A DNA stretch of 64,000 nt from Cohnella mopanensis (GCF_022352055.1 NZ_JAKRWM010000002.1:310001-374000), one strand, 5' to 3'; positions 17,317 through 26,183 are shown, counted from the stretch's first letter. Made by a program: numbers and translations. Notes: a model not told the origin generated them from the letters alone.

Positions 17317-18525
17317 ATGATGAGTTCGAACTCATTGATAGAGAAGCTGCTAGAGGAAGGCAAAGGCGTCCTAAGACTGGCGCCGGCATGGGTTCCAAGA
17401 TCGTTCTGTCGCCCGGGCAAACGAATTAAGCTGCATCCGCAGGATTATTTCGTGCTCGGATTGGCACGCGGAGGGATAGACGAGCGTTGGTTCTCGTCGA
17501 CGACCCATGCGGAGAACGGACCGGGGACGCCGGAGGATGAGGGAATGAGTTACGTCGTTTCGGCGGATGGCCAAGATCGGGTACTGCTGAAGGACGTTGT
17601 GGACGAGTTGAAGGGTGCGGCGATCGGAGACGACATCTGGGACAAATACAAAGGATGGCCGATCTATTCGAAGCTGTTCGACAACCTGAATCCGTTGCCG
17701 CATCATGTTCATCACGACGACGAAGCTGCGGCTCGCGTGGGCCAGAAGGGCAAGCACGAGATGTACTTCTACCCGTCCCAGCTGAACAACCACGGGGGAG
17801 AATTTCCGTATACGTTTTTCGGATTCAATCCGGGAGTGACGAAGGAACAGGTTAAAGAAACGCTGATGAACTTTACTAAGGGCGACAATCAGATCACGAA
17901 TCTATCGCGCGCTTACAAGCTGACTTTAGACACAGGCTTCGACGTTCCTCCCGGCATCCTTCACGCACCCGGCAGCTTATGTACGTACGAGCCTCAATTC
18001 GCATCGGACGTCTATGCGATGTATCAGTCGGTGCTGCATGGCGAGCATGCGGTGCCTGAACCGTTACTATGGAAGGACACTCCGCCGGAAGAAGTCGGCA
18101 ACTACGACTACTTGATGGACATTCTCGATTGGGAGGCCAATACGGATCCGGACTTCTACCAACGGTTCTTCATGTCTCCGAAGCCCGTCTGTCCGATCGA
18201 AGAGATGGAAGCGGAAGGTTACGTGGAAGAGTGGATTTGCTACAAGAGCAAACTCGTCTCCGCGAAGCGCCTGACGGTGCTGCCGGGAGCGACCGTCACG
18301 ATACGGGACGGCGCCGCTTACGGCTTGTACATGCTGCAAGGCCACGGCAAGCTTGGCGTCTGGGACATCGAGACGCCTGCGTTGATTCGATACGGAGAGC
18401 TTACCCACGACGAGTATTTCGTGACCGCGCCCGCCGCTAAAGCCGGCATCACGATCACGAACGCATCCAAGACGGATCCGATCGTGCTGCTGAAGCACTT
18501 CTCCGAAAATCCGGATTTAATATAA
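17317..18525 (+). CDS. Phosphomannose isomerase-like cupin protein
   Basis: 402 residues related to class I mannose-6-phosphate isomerases. A metal-site region has PLPHHVHHDDEAA and GKHEMYFY (His and Glu ligands), followed by a later His in ILHAPGSLCTYEPQ. The C-terminal ~100 residues (LTVLPGATVTIRDG...) form a second cupin-like barrel. Length and motif order fit a sugar (phosphate) isomerase, but there is no confident EC number. It is the last gene of the sugar operon, 13 bases after the ASRT-family gene, and is followed by a strong terminator. Expected role: aldose-ketose isomerisation of the imported sugar or of its SDR product. Confidence 0.75.
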   Translation: MMSSNSLIEKLLEEGKGVLRLAPAWVPRSFCRPGKRIKLHPQDYFVLGLARGGIDERWFSSTTHAENGPGTPEDEGMSYVVSADGQDRVLLKDVVDELKGAAIGDDIWDKYKGWPIYSKLFDNLNPLPHHVHHDDEAAARVGQKGKHEMYFYPSQLNNHGGEFPYTFFGFNPGVTKEQVKETLMNFTKGDNQITNLSRAYKLTLDTGFDVPPGILHAPGSLCTYEPQFASDVYAMYQSVLHGEHAVPEPLLWKDTPPEEVGNYDYLMDILDWEANTDPDFYQRFFMSPKPVCPIEEMEAEGYVEEWICYKSKLVSAKRLTVLPGATVTIRDGAAYGLYMLQGHGKLGVWDIETPALIRYGELTHDEYFVTAPAAKAGITITNASKTDPIVLLKHFSENPDLI

Positions 18526-18539
18526 TCTAACGTGATAGA

Positions 18540-18575
18540 AGCCATGCCCCGATCTCGGAGGCATGGCTTTTTTCG
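18540..18575 (+). terminator. Terminator of the sugar ABC/SDR operon
   Basis: AGCCATGCC (18540-18548) pairs with GGCATGGCT (18560-18568), followed by six T residues. It lies 15 bases after the cupin stop and just before the end of the opposing SDR gene. Confidence 0.9.
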
Positions 18576-18579
18576 TGTG

Positions 18580-19350
18580 CTAATGCATCGTCATGCCGCC
18601 CGTTACGTTGATGGCTTGACCGGTCATATAGGACGATAATGGACTGGCCAAGAAGAGAACGACGTTAGCGACGTCTTCCGGCTGGGCCGTCCGACCTAGC
18701 GGAACTTGCGAGCGATCCTCGGCAAGGATATCTTCCGGAGACATTCCCCTTAACGCCGCGCCTTCCACGCGTTCGCGCCTCTTCATGTCCGTTTCCACGA
18801 TACCGGGACAAACGGCATTTACTAGAATTTGTTCCTTGGCCAGCTCGACGGCCATGACCTTCGTGAACCCGAGCACGGCATGTTTGGACGCGCAATAATT
18901 GCCCATGCAACGGTAGCCATTCTTGCCGGCTTGCGAAGCGATATTGATAATGCGGCCTCCATGACCTTGCCTCAGCATTTGCTTCGCGCCGGCTTGGGAT
19001 ACGAGGTATACGCCCTTGGCATTGACGTCCATCACTTTATCCCAGTCGGATTCCTTAATGTCCGTTACGTAATCCATGGTAGAAGTGCCGCTGTTGTTAA
19101 CGAGAATGTCTACGCCGCCGAAGACTTCGACCGCGGTACGAATGAGCGCATCCGCGTCTTGCTGCGCGGTCACGTCCGTTCTCGTATGAACCAGCCGTGC
19201 ATGAACCTTGTCCACCCCCGGCTTGCACGCGATATCTCCGATGACGACGTTGGCTCCGGCCGTCAAGAATAAGTCGGCGATTCCCTTGCCGATGCCCGTC
19301 AAGCCGCCGGTAACGACCAACGTTTTACCCGATAAATCGATCGTAAGCAT
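18580..19350 (-). CDS. Short-chain dehydrogenase/reductase (SDR), co-directional with luxS
   Basis: A 256-residue classical SDR with TGGLTGIG, NNSG, the IASQAG serine and YCASK. The closing segment YMTGQAINVTGGMTMH resembles sorbitol-6-phosphate/butanediol dehydrogenase relatives. The RBS AAGGAGAG precedes the ATG at 19350. It lies 14 bases downstream of luxS on the same strand, so it is probably co-transcribed, although its likely function (sugar alcohol redox) fits the convergent sugar operon better. No substrate can be assigned. Confidence 0.9.
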   Translation of the reverse strand: MLTIDLSGKTLVVTGGLTGIGKGIADLFLTAGANVVIGDIACKPGVDKVHARLVHTRTDVTAQQDADALIRTAVEVFGGVDILVNNSGTSTMDYVTDIKESDWDKVMDVNAKGVYLVSQAGAKQMLRQGHGGRIINIASQAGKNGYRCMGNYCASKHAVLGFTKVMAVELAKEQILVNAVCPGIVETDMKRRERVEGAALRGMSPEDILAEDRSQVPLGRTAQPEDVANVVLFLASPLSSYMTGQAINVTGGMTMH

Positions 19351-19364
19351 GAGCTCGCTCTCCT

Positions 19365-19820
19365 TTACCGACGAAAAGGATCATCGCTAATGCCGGCCTC
19401 CAGCACGATCTTGGCGTATTCTTGAGCGCTGAACAAAGAGTGATCTTTGTAGTTTCCGCATTCCAGCGCGGATACTGCCGGAACGACTTCGGTCGTCAGT
19501 ACCTTTTTCAGGACGTTCGTCAGAGCGGCGGCAACGTCCTTGGGATCGTGCTCGTCCCAAATAATCAAATAAAAGCCCGTTCTGCAACCCATCGGCGATA
19601 CGTCAATTACGCCTTTCAATTCGTCTCGCAAATTGATCGCCAGTAGATGCTCAAGGGTATGGACCGCTGCGGTAGGCAGCGCGTCTTGATTAGGCTGCAG
19701 AAAACGCAAGTCGTATTTCTGAATCGTGCTTCCCTTTTCGTTTTTCTCTGTGCCCGCGATGCGTACGTACGGAGCCTTAACGATCGTGTGATCCAATTCG
19801 AAGCTTTCTACTTTAGCCAT
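19365..19820 (-). CDS. luxS: S-ribosylhomocysteine lyase
   Basis: 151 residues, the usual LuxS length. It cleaves S-ribosylhomocysteine to homocysteine plus DPD, the precursor of AI-2. Metal ligands His54 and His58 lie in HTLEH with catalytic Glu57; Cys79 (MGCRTGF) and Cys121 (LECGNY) correspond to the catalytic and metal cysteines of Bacillus LuxS. It diverges from the methionine operon at 20009, whose last gene (mtnN) makes its substrate. Identification is secure. Confidence 0.97.
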   Translation of the reverse strand: MAKVESFELDHTIVKAPYVRIAGTEKNEKGSTIQKYDLRFLQPNQDALPTAAVHTLEHLLAINLRDELKGVIDVSPMGCRTGFYLIIWDEHDPKDVAAALTNVLKKVLTTEVVPAVSALECGNYKDHSLFSAQEYAKIVLEAGISDDPFRR

Positions 19821-19910
19821 GGTGTTATCAACCTCTTCCTGCGAATTTATAATTCAAAGTAACACAATCGGAATTATATGTAAATAGCGAAATTATTGTC
19901 GAAAACAGGG

Positions 19911-19940
19911 TTGACATAGCGTCAAGGTACGGTGTAAAGT
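19911..19940 (+). promoter_or_regulatory. Sigma-A-type promoter for the methionine operon
   Basis: -35 TTGACA (19911-19916), an 18-base spacer and -10 TAAAGT (19935-19940), about 70 bases before the metQ ATG. The leader is too short for a SAM riboswitch. Confidence 0.7.
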
Positions 19941-20008
19941 TCGTTTAAACTACTTATTTCATCAGATTACTCGGAATTAATCGAGCACAAAAAGGGAGAG
20001 AAACATTC

Positions 20009-20842
20009 ATGAAGCAAAAATGGATTTATCCGGTTCTGTTAATCGTGGCGGTCGCACTAATCGTATCGGGGTGCGGCAATTCCAAAAGCGGCAAAAAGGC
20101 CGACGACGATAAAACGATCCGCATCAGCTTTAATCCGGGACCCTACAGCGACCAGTTCAAGAAAGGTGTTGCGCCGTACTTGGAGAATAAAGGCTACAAG
20201 ATCGAATATACGGAGTTCACCGACGGCATCCAGCCTAACGTAGCGGTATCCAAAGGAGAAATCGACGCCAACGTCTTTCAACATTCGCTCTATCTGGAAT
20301 CGATTAATAAAAGAGAGAAAATCGAGTTGATCGGCGCGGTACAGGTGCCTACGCCTCCTATGGGGCTTTATTCCAAGAAACACGCGAGTCTGGACGAGAT
20401 CAGCGATGGCGCCACGATCAACCTCCCGAACGAACCGGTGAACATGCTTCGCGCGCTTAATATTTTGAAAGAAGTCGGTTGGATTACGTTGAAAGACAAT
20501 ATCGATCCGCTGCAAACTTCGCTTAACGATATTACGTCCAATCCGCACAAGCTGGACTTCTTGGCTACGGAGCCAGCTCAAGGACCGCGAGCGCTGCCGG
20601 ACGTCGACTTCGCGGCCATCCAAGGGAACTTCGCGGTGGCCAATAACATCAAGTTGACGACAGCTCTGCAGTTGGAGAACATGACGGATCCGTTCACGAA
20701 CATCGTGGCGGTCGACAGCGCGAACAAAGATGCCCAATTCGTGAAGGACATCGTCGAGGGTTACCACTCGCAGGAGTTCCAGGATTATATTAAATCGAAT
20801 CCGATATACGAGGGTTACAAGCTTCCAAGCTACTTTAAGTAA
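20009..20842 (+). CDS. metQ: Methionine ABC transporter substrate-binding lipoprotein
   Basis: 277 residues of the NlpA/MetQ family. The signal peptide ends at the lipobox VSGC, followed by IRISFNPGPYSDQFK and the family landmarks YTEFTDGIQPNVAVSKGEIDANVFQHSLYL (seen as separate blocks), NEPVNMLRAL and VAVDSANKD. It captures methionine or a close analogue for the MetN/MetI genes found two genes later. The RBS GGGAGAG precedes ATG 20009. A promoter (TTGACA-N18-TAAAGT) lies upstream. Confidence 0.93.
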   Translation: MKQKWIYPVLLIVAVALIVSGCGNSKSGKKADDDKTIRISFNPGPYSDQFKKGVAPYLENKGYKIEYTEFTDGIQPNVAVSKGEIDANVFQHSLYLESINKREKIELIGAVQVPTPPMGLYSKKHASLDEISDGATINLPNEPVNMLRALNILKEVGWITLKDNIDPLQTSLNDITSNPHKLDFLATEPAQGPRALPDVDFAAIQGNFAVANNIKLTTALQLENMTDPFTNIVAVDSANKDAQFVKDIVEGYHSQEFQDYIKSNPIYEGYKLPSYFK

Positions 20843-20854
20843 TCCATTCTCGGT

Positions 20855-20890
20855 CCGTCATTTGGATACGCCGAATGACGGATCTTTTAT
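20855..20890 (+). terminator. Hairpin between metQ and mtnE-like gene (attenuator-like)
   Basis: CCGTCATT (20855-20862) pairs with AATGACGG (20874-20881), with a T-rich tail ATCTTTTATTT. It could partly terminate transcription so that metQ is expressed above the distal genes. Confidence 0.65.
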
Positions 20891-20923
20891 TTACATCCAA
20901 TTTTGCGCAAGGGAGAACGAACC

Positions 20924-22114
20924 ATGGCGGAATTCAACCCATCCGATATCGTAAGCCGGCTTCCCGATAATTATTTCAGCGCGATCGACGAGAAGGTGGC
21001 TGCCTACCAGAACAAGGGGATCGACGTCATTAATTTGGCCAACGGAAACCCCGATCAGCCGACTCCGGCGCATATCGTCGAAGCGTTAAAGGAAGCCGTG
21101 GAGCTGAAATCCAACCAAGGCTATCCGCCCTTCTTCGGGAAGCAAAGCGCGAGGGAGGCGGTATCGGTTTTTTACGAGCGGGAATACGGCGTGGAGCTTA
21201 ATCCGGATACCGAGGTGGCGGTTTTCAACGGCTCGGCGATCGGAGTAATGGGCATTCCGCAGACGATTCTTAATCCGGGAGACTACTTGTTGACGACGGA
21301 TCCCGCCTATCCGCCCTATTATACGGCGGCGAAGCTGGCGAGAGCGGAGATCCATACGATACCGGTAGAGGAGAAGGACGGATTCCTGCCCGACTATCGA
21401 ACCGTTCCGGAAGAGATTGCTCGCCAAACAAAGCTGTTGATGCTCAATTATCCGAACAACCCTACGGGTGCGGTGGCGACAAGAGACTTTTTCGAACAAA
21501 CGATAGCTTACGCGGCGGAGCATCATTTTCCCGTCATGAACGATTTTGCTTACGGGGCTTTCGGATTCGACGGGCTTAAACCGTTAAGCCTGCTGCAAAT
21601 TCCCGAGGGCAAAGCCTACGGGGTGGAGACTTACACCGCATCCAAAACCTACAACATGGCGGGCTGGCGCTTCGGCTTCGCCGTCGGTAACGCTTCGGTC
21701 ATCGGGGCATTGAAGCTCTACCATACGCATGCGTACAGTACGGTATTCGGCGCCGTGCAGGATGCGGCGGCCGCGGCGTTGCTCGGTCCGCAGCAACCGG
21801 TGCAGGAGCTAGGCCGATTGTACGAGCAACGCCGGGACACGCTCGTACGGCGATTGCGCGAAATCGGGTGGAACGTAGCTCCCCCGAAGGGGACTTTCTT
21901 CGCCTGGTTCAAGGTACCGAACGGATTTACGTCGGAGACGTTCGCCGACTTCCTGCTCGAGCATGCGCATGTCGCGGTAGCGCCCGGCCGCGGATTCGGG
22001 ACGCAAGGCTCGGCCTACGTCCGAGTGAATCTATTGAACAGCGAGGAAAGGCTGCTCGAAGCAGCGGAGCGAATCGCGGCAACGAAACTGTTCAAGCAGG
22101 CTTCGCCGCTCTGA
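20924..22114 (+). CDS. mtnE: Class I aminotransferase, MtnE-like (methionine/KMTB)
   Basis: 396 residues of the PLP-dependent fold type I family. It has NGNPDQPTP, LNYPNNPTGAVA, NDFAYGA, and SKTYNMAGWRFG holding the PLP lysine. These blocks match the Bacillus MtnE (YkrV) enzyme, which transaminates 2-keto-4-methylthiobutyrate to methionine. ATG 20924 has GGGAGAACG upstream; the longer open frame from 20903 would use TTG with no RBS. Its position between metQ and metN supports a role in methionine metabolism. General aromatic or branched-chain aminotransferase activity cannot be excluded. Confidence 0.8.
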   Translation: MAEFNPSDIVSRLPDNYFSAIDEKVAAYQNKGIDVINLANGNPDQPTPAHIVEALKEAVELKSNQGYPPFFGKQSAREAVSVFYEREYGVELNPDTEVAVFNGSAIGVMGIPQTILNPGDYLLTTDPAYPPYYTAAKLARAEIHTIPVEEKDGFLPDYRTVPEEIARQTKLLMLNYPNNPTGAVATRDFFEQTIAYAAEHHFPVMNDFAYGAFGFDGLKPLSLLQIPEGKAYGVETYTASKTYNMAGWRFGFAVGNASVIGALKLYHTHAYSTVFGAVQDAAAAALLGPQQPVQELGRLYEQRRDTLVRRLREIGWNVAPPKGTFFAWFKVPNGFTSETFADFLLEHAHVAVAPGRGFGTQGSAYVRVNLLNSEERLLEAAERIAATKLFKQASPL

Positions 22115-22131
22115 CAGGAGGGACAATCGGG

Positions 22132-23154
22132 ATGATCGAACTAAAGGACATTCATAAAACATACGAGCGGAACGGGGTATCCAACGCGGCTCTCAAGGGC
22201 GTGAGCCTCCGTGCTGAGAAAGGGGACATCTACGGCGTCATCGGCTATAGCGGCGCCGGGAAAAGCACCTTGATCCGGCTAATCAACTACCTCGAGAAGC
22301 CGACCAAAGGCCAGGTTATCGTCGATGGCGTGCCGCTGGACTCCTATAGTGACAAGGAGCTTCGAAGCGTCAAGAAGAAGATCGGGATGATTTTCCAACA
22401 CTTTAACCTGCTTGAGTCCAAGACGGTGTTCGATAATATCGCGATTCCGCTTGTCTTATTGAAGAAGAGCAAAAAAGAAATCAAGGAGCGCGTCACCGAG
22501 CTTCTGCAATTCATCGGTCTGAGCGATAAAGCGAAGAGTTATCCGAAGGAGCTCTCCGGGGGACAGAAGCAACGCGTCGGCATCGCCCGGGCGCTCGCGA
22601 GCAACCCGTCGATTCTGCTATGCGACGAAGCGACGTCCGCCCTCGATCCCCAGACGACGCAGTCGATACTCGCTTTACTCAAGAAAATCAACGAGGAATA
22701 CGACATTACGATCGTCATCATCACGCACGAAATGGCCGTTATCCAACAAATTTGCAATAAGGTTGCCGTCATGGAGGATGGCCGAATTATCGAGCAGGGC
22801 GACGTCTTGTCGGTATTCGGAAATCCGGAGCATCCGACGACGCAGAACTTCGTTAGAACGGTCATTCACAACACGGTTCCGGGGAGCGTACTTCATTCCC
22901 TTCAAGCGGAAACGAAAGGTCGCGTGTTCAAGCTGGAATTTATCGGCGATTCGGCTTCGAAGCCTATCATTAGCGGATTGATTCGCAATTACGACGTTCA
23001 GGTCAATATCTTGTTCGCCAACATGACGGAAATTCAGGCGACGACGCTCGGGAACATGATCATCCAATTGAACGGCTCGGACGAGGTCATCGACCAAGCC
23101 GTCGCTTTCCTCGCGGGCGAAGTGCAACTCATAGAGGAGGTTGACCGGGTATGA
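22132..23154 (+). CDS. metN: Methionine ABC transporter ATP-binding protein
   Basis: 340 residues. The ABC domain has Walker A GYSGAGKST, Q-loop GMIFQHFNLL, signature LSGGQKQR, Walker B ILLCDEATSALD and the H-loop His in ITHEM. The C-terminal ~80 residues match the NIL domain that senses methionine in MetN proteins. ATG 22132 follows CAGGAGGG, and the longer frame inside the aminotransferase gene is a shadow. It ends in an ATGA overlap with metI. Confidence 0.95.
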   Translation: MIELKDIHKTYERNGVSNAALKGVSLRAEKGDIYGVIGYSGAGKSTLIRLINYLEKPTKGQVIVDGVPLDSYSDKELRSVKKKIGMIFQHFNLLESKTVFDNIAIPLVLLKKSKKEIKERVTELLQFIGLSDKAKSYPKELSGGQKQRVGIARALASNPSILLCDEATSALDPQTTQSILALLKKINEEYDITIVIITHEMAVIQQICNKVAVMEDGRIIEQGDVLSVFGNPEHPTTQNFVRTVIHNTVPGSVLHSLQAETKGRVFKLEFIGDSASKPIISGLIRNYDVQVNILFANMTEIQATTLGNMIIQLNGSDEVIDQAVAFLAGEVQLIEEVDRV

Positions 23155-23810
23155 TCGATACCGTAATTACGTCGGAGCAGTTGGTCCGGGCGATTAACGA
23201 GACGCTGAGGATGGTCGGGTTCTCCCTATTATTCGGTGCGCTGCTCGGAATCCCTATCGGCATCCTGCTCGTCATAACCCGGCCGGGCGGACTGGTCGAG
23301 AACGCGACGCTTTACCGAATTCTGAATCCGGTCATCAATATCGTCCGCTCGTTGCCGTTTATTATTTTGCTCGTGGCGATCCTTCCGTTCACGAGGCTGA
23401 TCGTCCATACGTCGATCGGCACCAGTGCGGCTATCGTGCCATTGGTTCTCTATGTCGCGCCTTATATCGGCCGGCTCGTGGAGAACTCGTTGCTCGAAGT
23501 GAATCCGGGCATTATGGAGGCGGCTAAAGCGATGGGGGCTACGCCTTTGCAGGTCATCTGGTATTTCATGCTGCCGGAAGCGTTCGGTTCCTTGATTCTG
23601 ACGATGACGACGGCGACGATCGGCTTGATCGGGGCGACGGCGATGGCGGGAACGGTCGGCGGAGGCGGTCTGGGCGATCTGGCGATCTCTTACGGCTATC
23701 AACGCTTCGATACGTTTACGATTATCGTCACCGTCATTCTTCTCGTTATTTTCGTGCAAGGCATTCAATCGTTAGGCAACGTGCTGGCCCGCAAAGCGCG
23801 CCGGGAATAG
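23151..23810 (+). CDS. metI: Methionine ABC transporter permease
   Basis: 219 residues with five to six hydrophobic helices and the BPD_transp_1 EAA region (GIMEAAKAMGATPLQVIWYFMLPEA in separate blocks), plus the family landmark GTVGGGGLGDLAISYGYQRF. It overlaps metN by 4 bases. Together with MetQ and MetN it forms a complete D/L-methionine importer. Confidence 0.95.
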   Translation: MIDTVITSEQLVRAINETLRMVGFSLLFGALLGIPIGILLVITRPGGLVENATLYRILNPVINIVRSLPFIILLVAILPFTRLIVHTSIGTSAAIVPLVLYVAPYIGRLVENSLLEVNPGIMEAAKAMGATPLQVIWYFMLPEAFGSLILTMTTATIGLIGATAMAGTVGGGGLGDLAISYGYQRFDTFTIIVTVILLVIFVQGIQSLGNVLARKARRE

Positions 23811-23852
23811 ACAAGCTAGAATAGACACGCTAGAATGGCGGGGAATCGAAAC

Positions 23853-24959
23853 ATGCAGCTGGAAAAACAATTGATCGTACGCGGTGCGCCGCAGGAATTT
23901 ATTTGCAGGACGGGCTGTTGGAACGAGCTGGAGCAGCATTTGGAGAGACGGGGCATCGAAAGCGTGCTAGTCGTTCACGGAGGGGCGTCATGGCAGGCCG
24001 CGTCACCTTACTTTCCCGAAATGGCTAGAACGAAAGTTCACTTCGATAAGTATAACGGCGAATGTACCTACGACGAACGCGATCGGTTGATTCAGGTAAT
24101 TAAGGTTCAGGGGCTTCAAGCGATCGTTGCCGTCGGCGGGGGAAAGCTGACGGATGTGGCTAAAGCCGCGGCCTATTCGCTGAACGTTCCCGTGATCGTA
24201 CTGCCGACGCTCGCGTCAACTTGCGCTGCTTGGACGCCTCTAAGCATCGTATACGATGAATCGGGAGCGATGGTCAGCTTCGATGTTTATCCACGTAGCA
24301 ATTCTCTTGTTCTATTAGATCCGCAAGTTATTCTGGATTCGCCCTCGGAGATGCTAGTAGCCGGCATTGGCGATACGTTAGCCAAATGGTACGAAGCCGA
24401 CGTCATCATCTCGCAGTTGGACACTGTTCCGATCGAAATCGAGATCGCTCGTTTCGCCGCCCGAAAATGCCGGGACGATTTGCTGCAATATAGCGAAACG
24501 GCGCTGAAAGCGTTGGCGGACAAGCGTCTTAACGATGCGTTCATTCGCATTGTCGAGACGAACATTATGGTAGCCGGAATGGTAGGCGGATTCGGGGATC
24601 GTTACGGCCGTACGGCGGGAGCGCATTCGATTCATGACGCGCTCACCTATGTCCCGCAATCCCACCATTTGAAGCATGGCATGAAGGTCGCTTACGGGGT
24701 ACTCGTGCAATTGGCGATAGAGGAGAAGCGGGAAGAGATCGATGCCTTGCTTCCGTTCTATGCGCGATTAGGGTTGCCTGCTAGCCTGAGAGATATGGGG
24801 TTGGATTCCTTGTCGCAAGCGGAACGGCTAGCAATAGCGGAACGTGCCGTTGAGAGGGATGCATCGATTCATATGATGCCCGGAGAGATAACCGCGGACA
24901 TCGTATTCGCCGCGATAGAACGGTTGGAGCAAATACGGCGCCGTAACCTGAAAAAGTAG
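23853..24959 (+). CDS. GldA/HcxA-like iron-containing dehydrogenase
   Basis: About 368 residues of the glycerol-dehydrogenase branch. It has VGGGKLTDVAKAAA, LPTLASTCAAWTP, a metal-site segment GIGDTLAKWYE, GAHSIHDALT and LKHGMKVAYG. ATG 23853 has GGGGA 8 bases upstream; ATG 23835 has none. E. coli YbdH (HcxA), a 2-oxoacid reductase, is encoded next to the methionine aminotransferase YbdL, and the same pairing appears here. Reduction of the methionine keto acid is therefore a reasonable guess. Glycerol dehydrogenase activity is the alternative. Confidence 0.8.
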   Translation: MQLEKQLIVRGAPQEFICRTGCWNELEQHLERRGIESVLVVHGGASWQAASPYFPEMARTKVHFDKYNGECTYDERDRLIQVIKVQGLQAIVAVGGGKLTDVAKAAAYSLNVPVIVLPTLASTCAAWTPLSIVYDESGAMVSFDVYPRSNSLVLLDPQVILDSPSEMLVAGIGDTLAKWYEADVIISQLDTVPIEIEIARFAARKCRDDLLQYSETALKALADKRLNDAFIRIVETNIMVAGMVGGFGDRYGRTAGAHSIHDALTYVPQSHHLKHGMKVAYGVLVQLAIEEKREEIDALLPFYARLGLPASLRDMGLDSLSQAERLAIAERAVERDASIHMMPGEITADIVFAAIERLEQIRRRNLKK

Positions 24960-24978
24960 GAACATAAGGAGGATCATC

Positions 24979-25692
24979 ATGAGCATCGCGATCATAGCCG
25001 CCATGGAAGAAGAAGCGGCTGAGCTGAAATCACGGATCGAGAATATTCGGACAACGACCGCGGCTGGCGGCGTGTTCCACTCGGGACAATTAAGAGGGAA
25101 AGAAATCGTCTTGCTGGAATGCGGCATCGGTAAAGTAAACGCGGCCCTGACGACGGCATTGCTGATCGAGAGATATCGCCCCGAGTTGATTATCCATTAC
25201 GGAGCCGCGGGAGGATTAGATCAGGAACTGCAAGTCGGAGACGTCGTCATCGCGACCGAAATGGCATATAGCGACGTAGACGTGACGGCATTTAACTATG
25301 CCTATGGACAGGTGCCGCAAAGGCCTGCGCGCTATGCCGCGGATAGCGGATTGATTGAGTTAACGCGGAAGTCACTGGCGGGTAAAACGTTCGACTATCG
25401 TATCGTATATGGACTGATTACGACGGAAGATACTTTCATCCATAACCCGGAGCGAGCCGAGCGTATTCGTAGTCTTTTTCCCGAAACGAAGGCTACGGAT
25501 ATGGAGGGTGCTGCCATCGCGCAGACGGCCCATCAGTTCGGCGTGCCCGTTCTCGTCATTCGTTCCTTGTCGGATTTGGCTGGCCAAGGAGCTGCCGGTT
25601 CATTCAAATCCTACGTGGACCTAGCCGCGAGGAACTCTGGGAATATCGCCGAAGAGCTTGTTGCTTCGTTTGAGGGAGTCGACCGCCGCTGA
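24979..25692 (+). CDS. mtnN: 5'-methylthioadenosine/S-adenosylhomocysteine nucleosidase
   Basis: 237 residues of the Pfs/MtnN family. It hydrolyses MTA and SAH to adenine and the thioribose. The N-terminal AAMEEEAAEL holds the catalytic Glu; GITTEDTF-type segment GLITTEDTFI and ATDMEGAAIAQ follow, and the catalytic Asp lies in RSLSDLA. It closes the methionine operon, and its product from SAH is the substrate of the divergently encoded LuxS. The RBS AGGAGG lies 7-8 bases before ATG 24979. Confidence 0.95.
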   Translation: MSIAIIAAMEEEAAELKSRIENIRTTTAAGGVFHSGQLRGKEIVLLECGIGKVNAALTTALLIERYRPELIIHYGAAGGLDQELQVGDVVIATEMAYSDVDVTAFNYAYGQVPQRPARYAADSGLIELTRKSLAGKTFDYRIVYGLITTEDTFIHNPERAERIRSLFPETKATDMEGAAIAQTAHQFGVPVLVIRSLSDLAGQGAAGSFKSYVDLAARNSGNIAEELVASFEGVDRR

Positions 25693-25697
25693 GTATT

Positions 25698-25743
25698 CGG
25701 GACAGCCGCCTAGCGAGAGACCGCTCGTTAGACGACTGTCCCG
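25698..25743 (+). terminator. GC-rich hairpin after mtnN
   Basis: CGGGACAG (25698-25705) pairs with CTGTCCCG (25736-25743); an inner imperfect stem TAGCGAG/CTCGTTA lies between. No T-run follows, so termination is likely but unproven. Confidence 0.55.
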
Positions 25744-25778
25744 GGACAAGAAGTTGCCGAATCCGCACCTTTCGAAGT

Positions 25779-25990
25779 AAATAAAGTTACGCCATAACTC
25801 TATCACCCTGCCACCAGCTCGATTTGCCTCGAATAAGGTGATACCATCACCTTATGGCCTGTTCAGTTGCCCGATCTGCGCGTTGTCGAACCAAATAGCG
25901 TTATGCCAACACCCTATCACCCGAGACATATCCGATCCGCGGCGAATAAGGTGATGCCATCACCTTATGTTACGTTCAACTGCCCGATCC
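25779..25990. repeat. Degenerate ~51-bp palindromic repeat array (array 1)
   Basis: Four related units start at 25779, 25831, 25893 and 25944, giving steps of 52, 62 and 51 bases. Units 2 and 4 carry a perfect palindrome, ATAAGGTGAT-N3-ATCACCTTAT (25833-25855 and 25946-25968). Units 1 and 3 are diverged versions (AAATAAAGTTACGCC..., AAATAGCGTTATGCC...), about two thirds identical over 30 bases. Intervals share TTC(A)GTTGCCCGATC-like sequence. No gene lies in the 657-base mtnN-gntR gap; the rest of it (25991-26183) shows nothing recognisable. Function unknown. Confidence 0.75.
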
Positions 25991-26183
25991 GCAAAATTTC
26001 CCATGACTCCACCAACCGCATCCTTCCATACCACTCGAATGACGATGCCTGCAACAACCGTACCCTCCCAGTCCGCCTGTTTTTTCATTTTCACCAACCG
26101 AATCTCTACTGTACGAAATGGCTTTCCATGCTATTTGCAATTCCGCGATACGATGTATTTACAGATCTAAAGCGACGAGGTAA

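Noticed and set aside
19841..20008. SAM riboswitch or T-box upstream of metQ
   Set aside because: The promoter leaves a leader of only about 60 bases, with no terminator hairpin.
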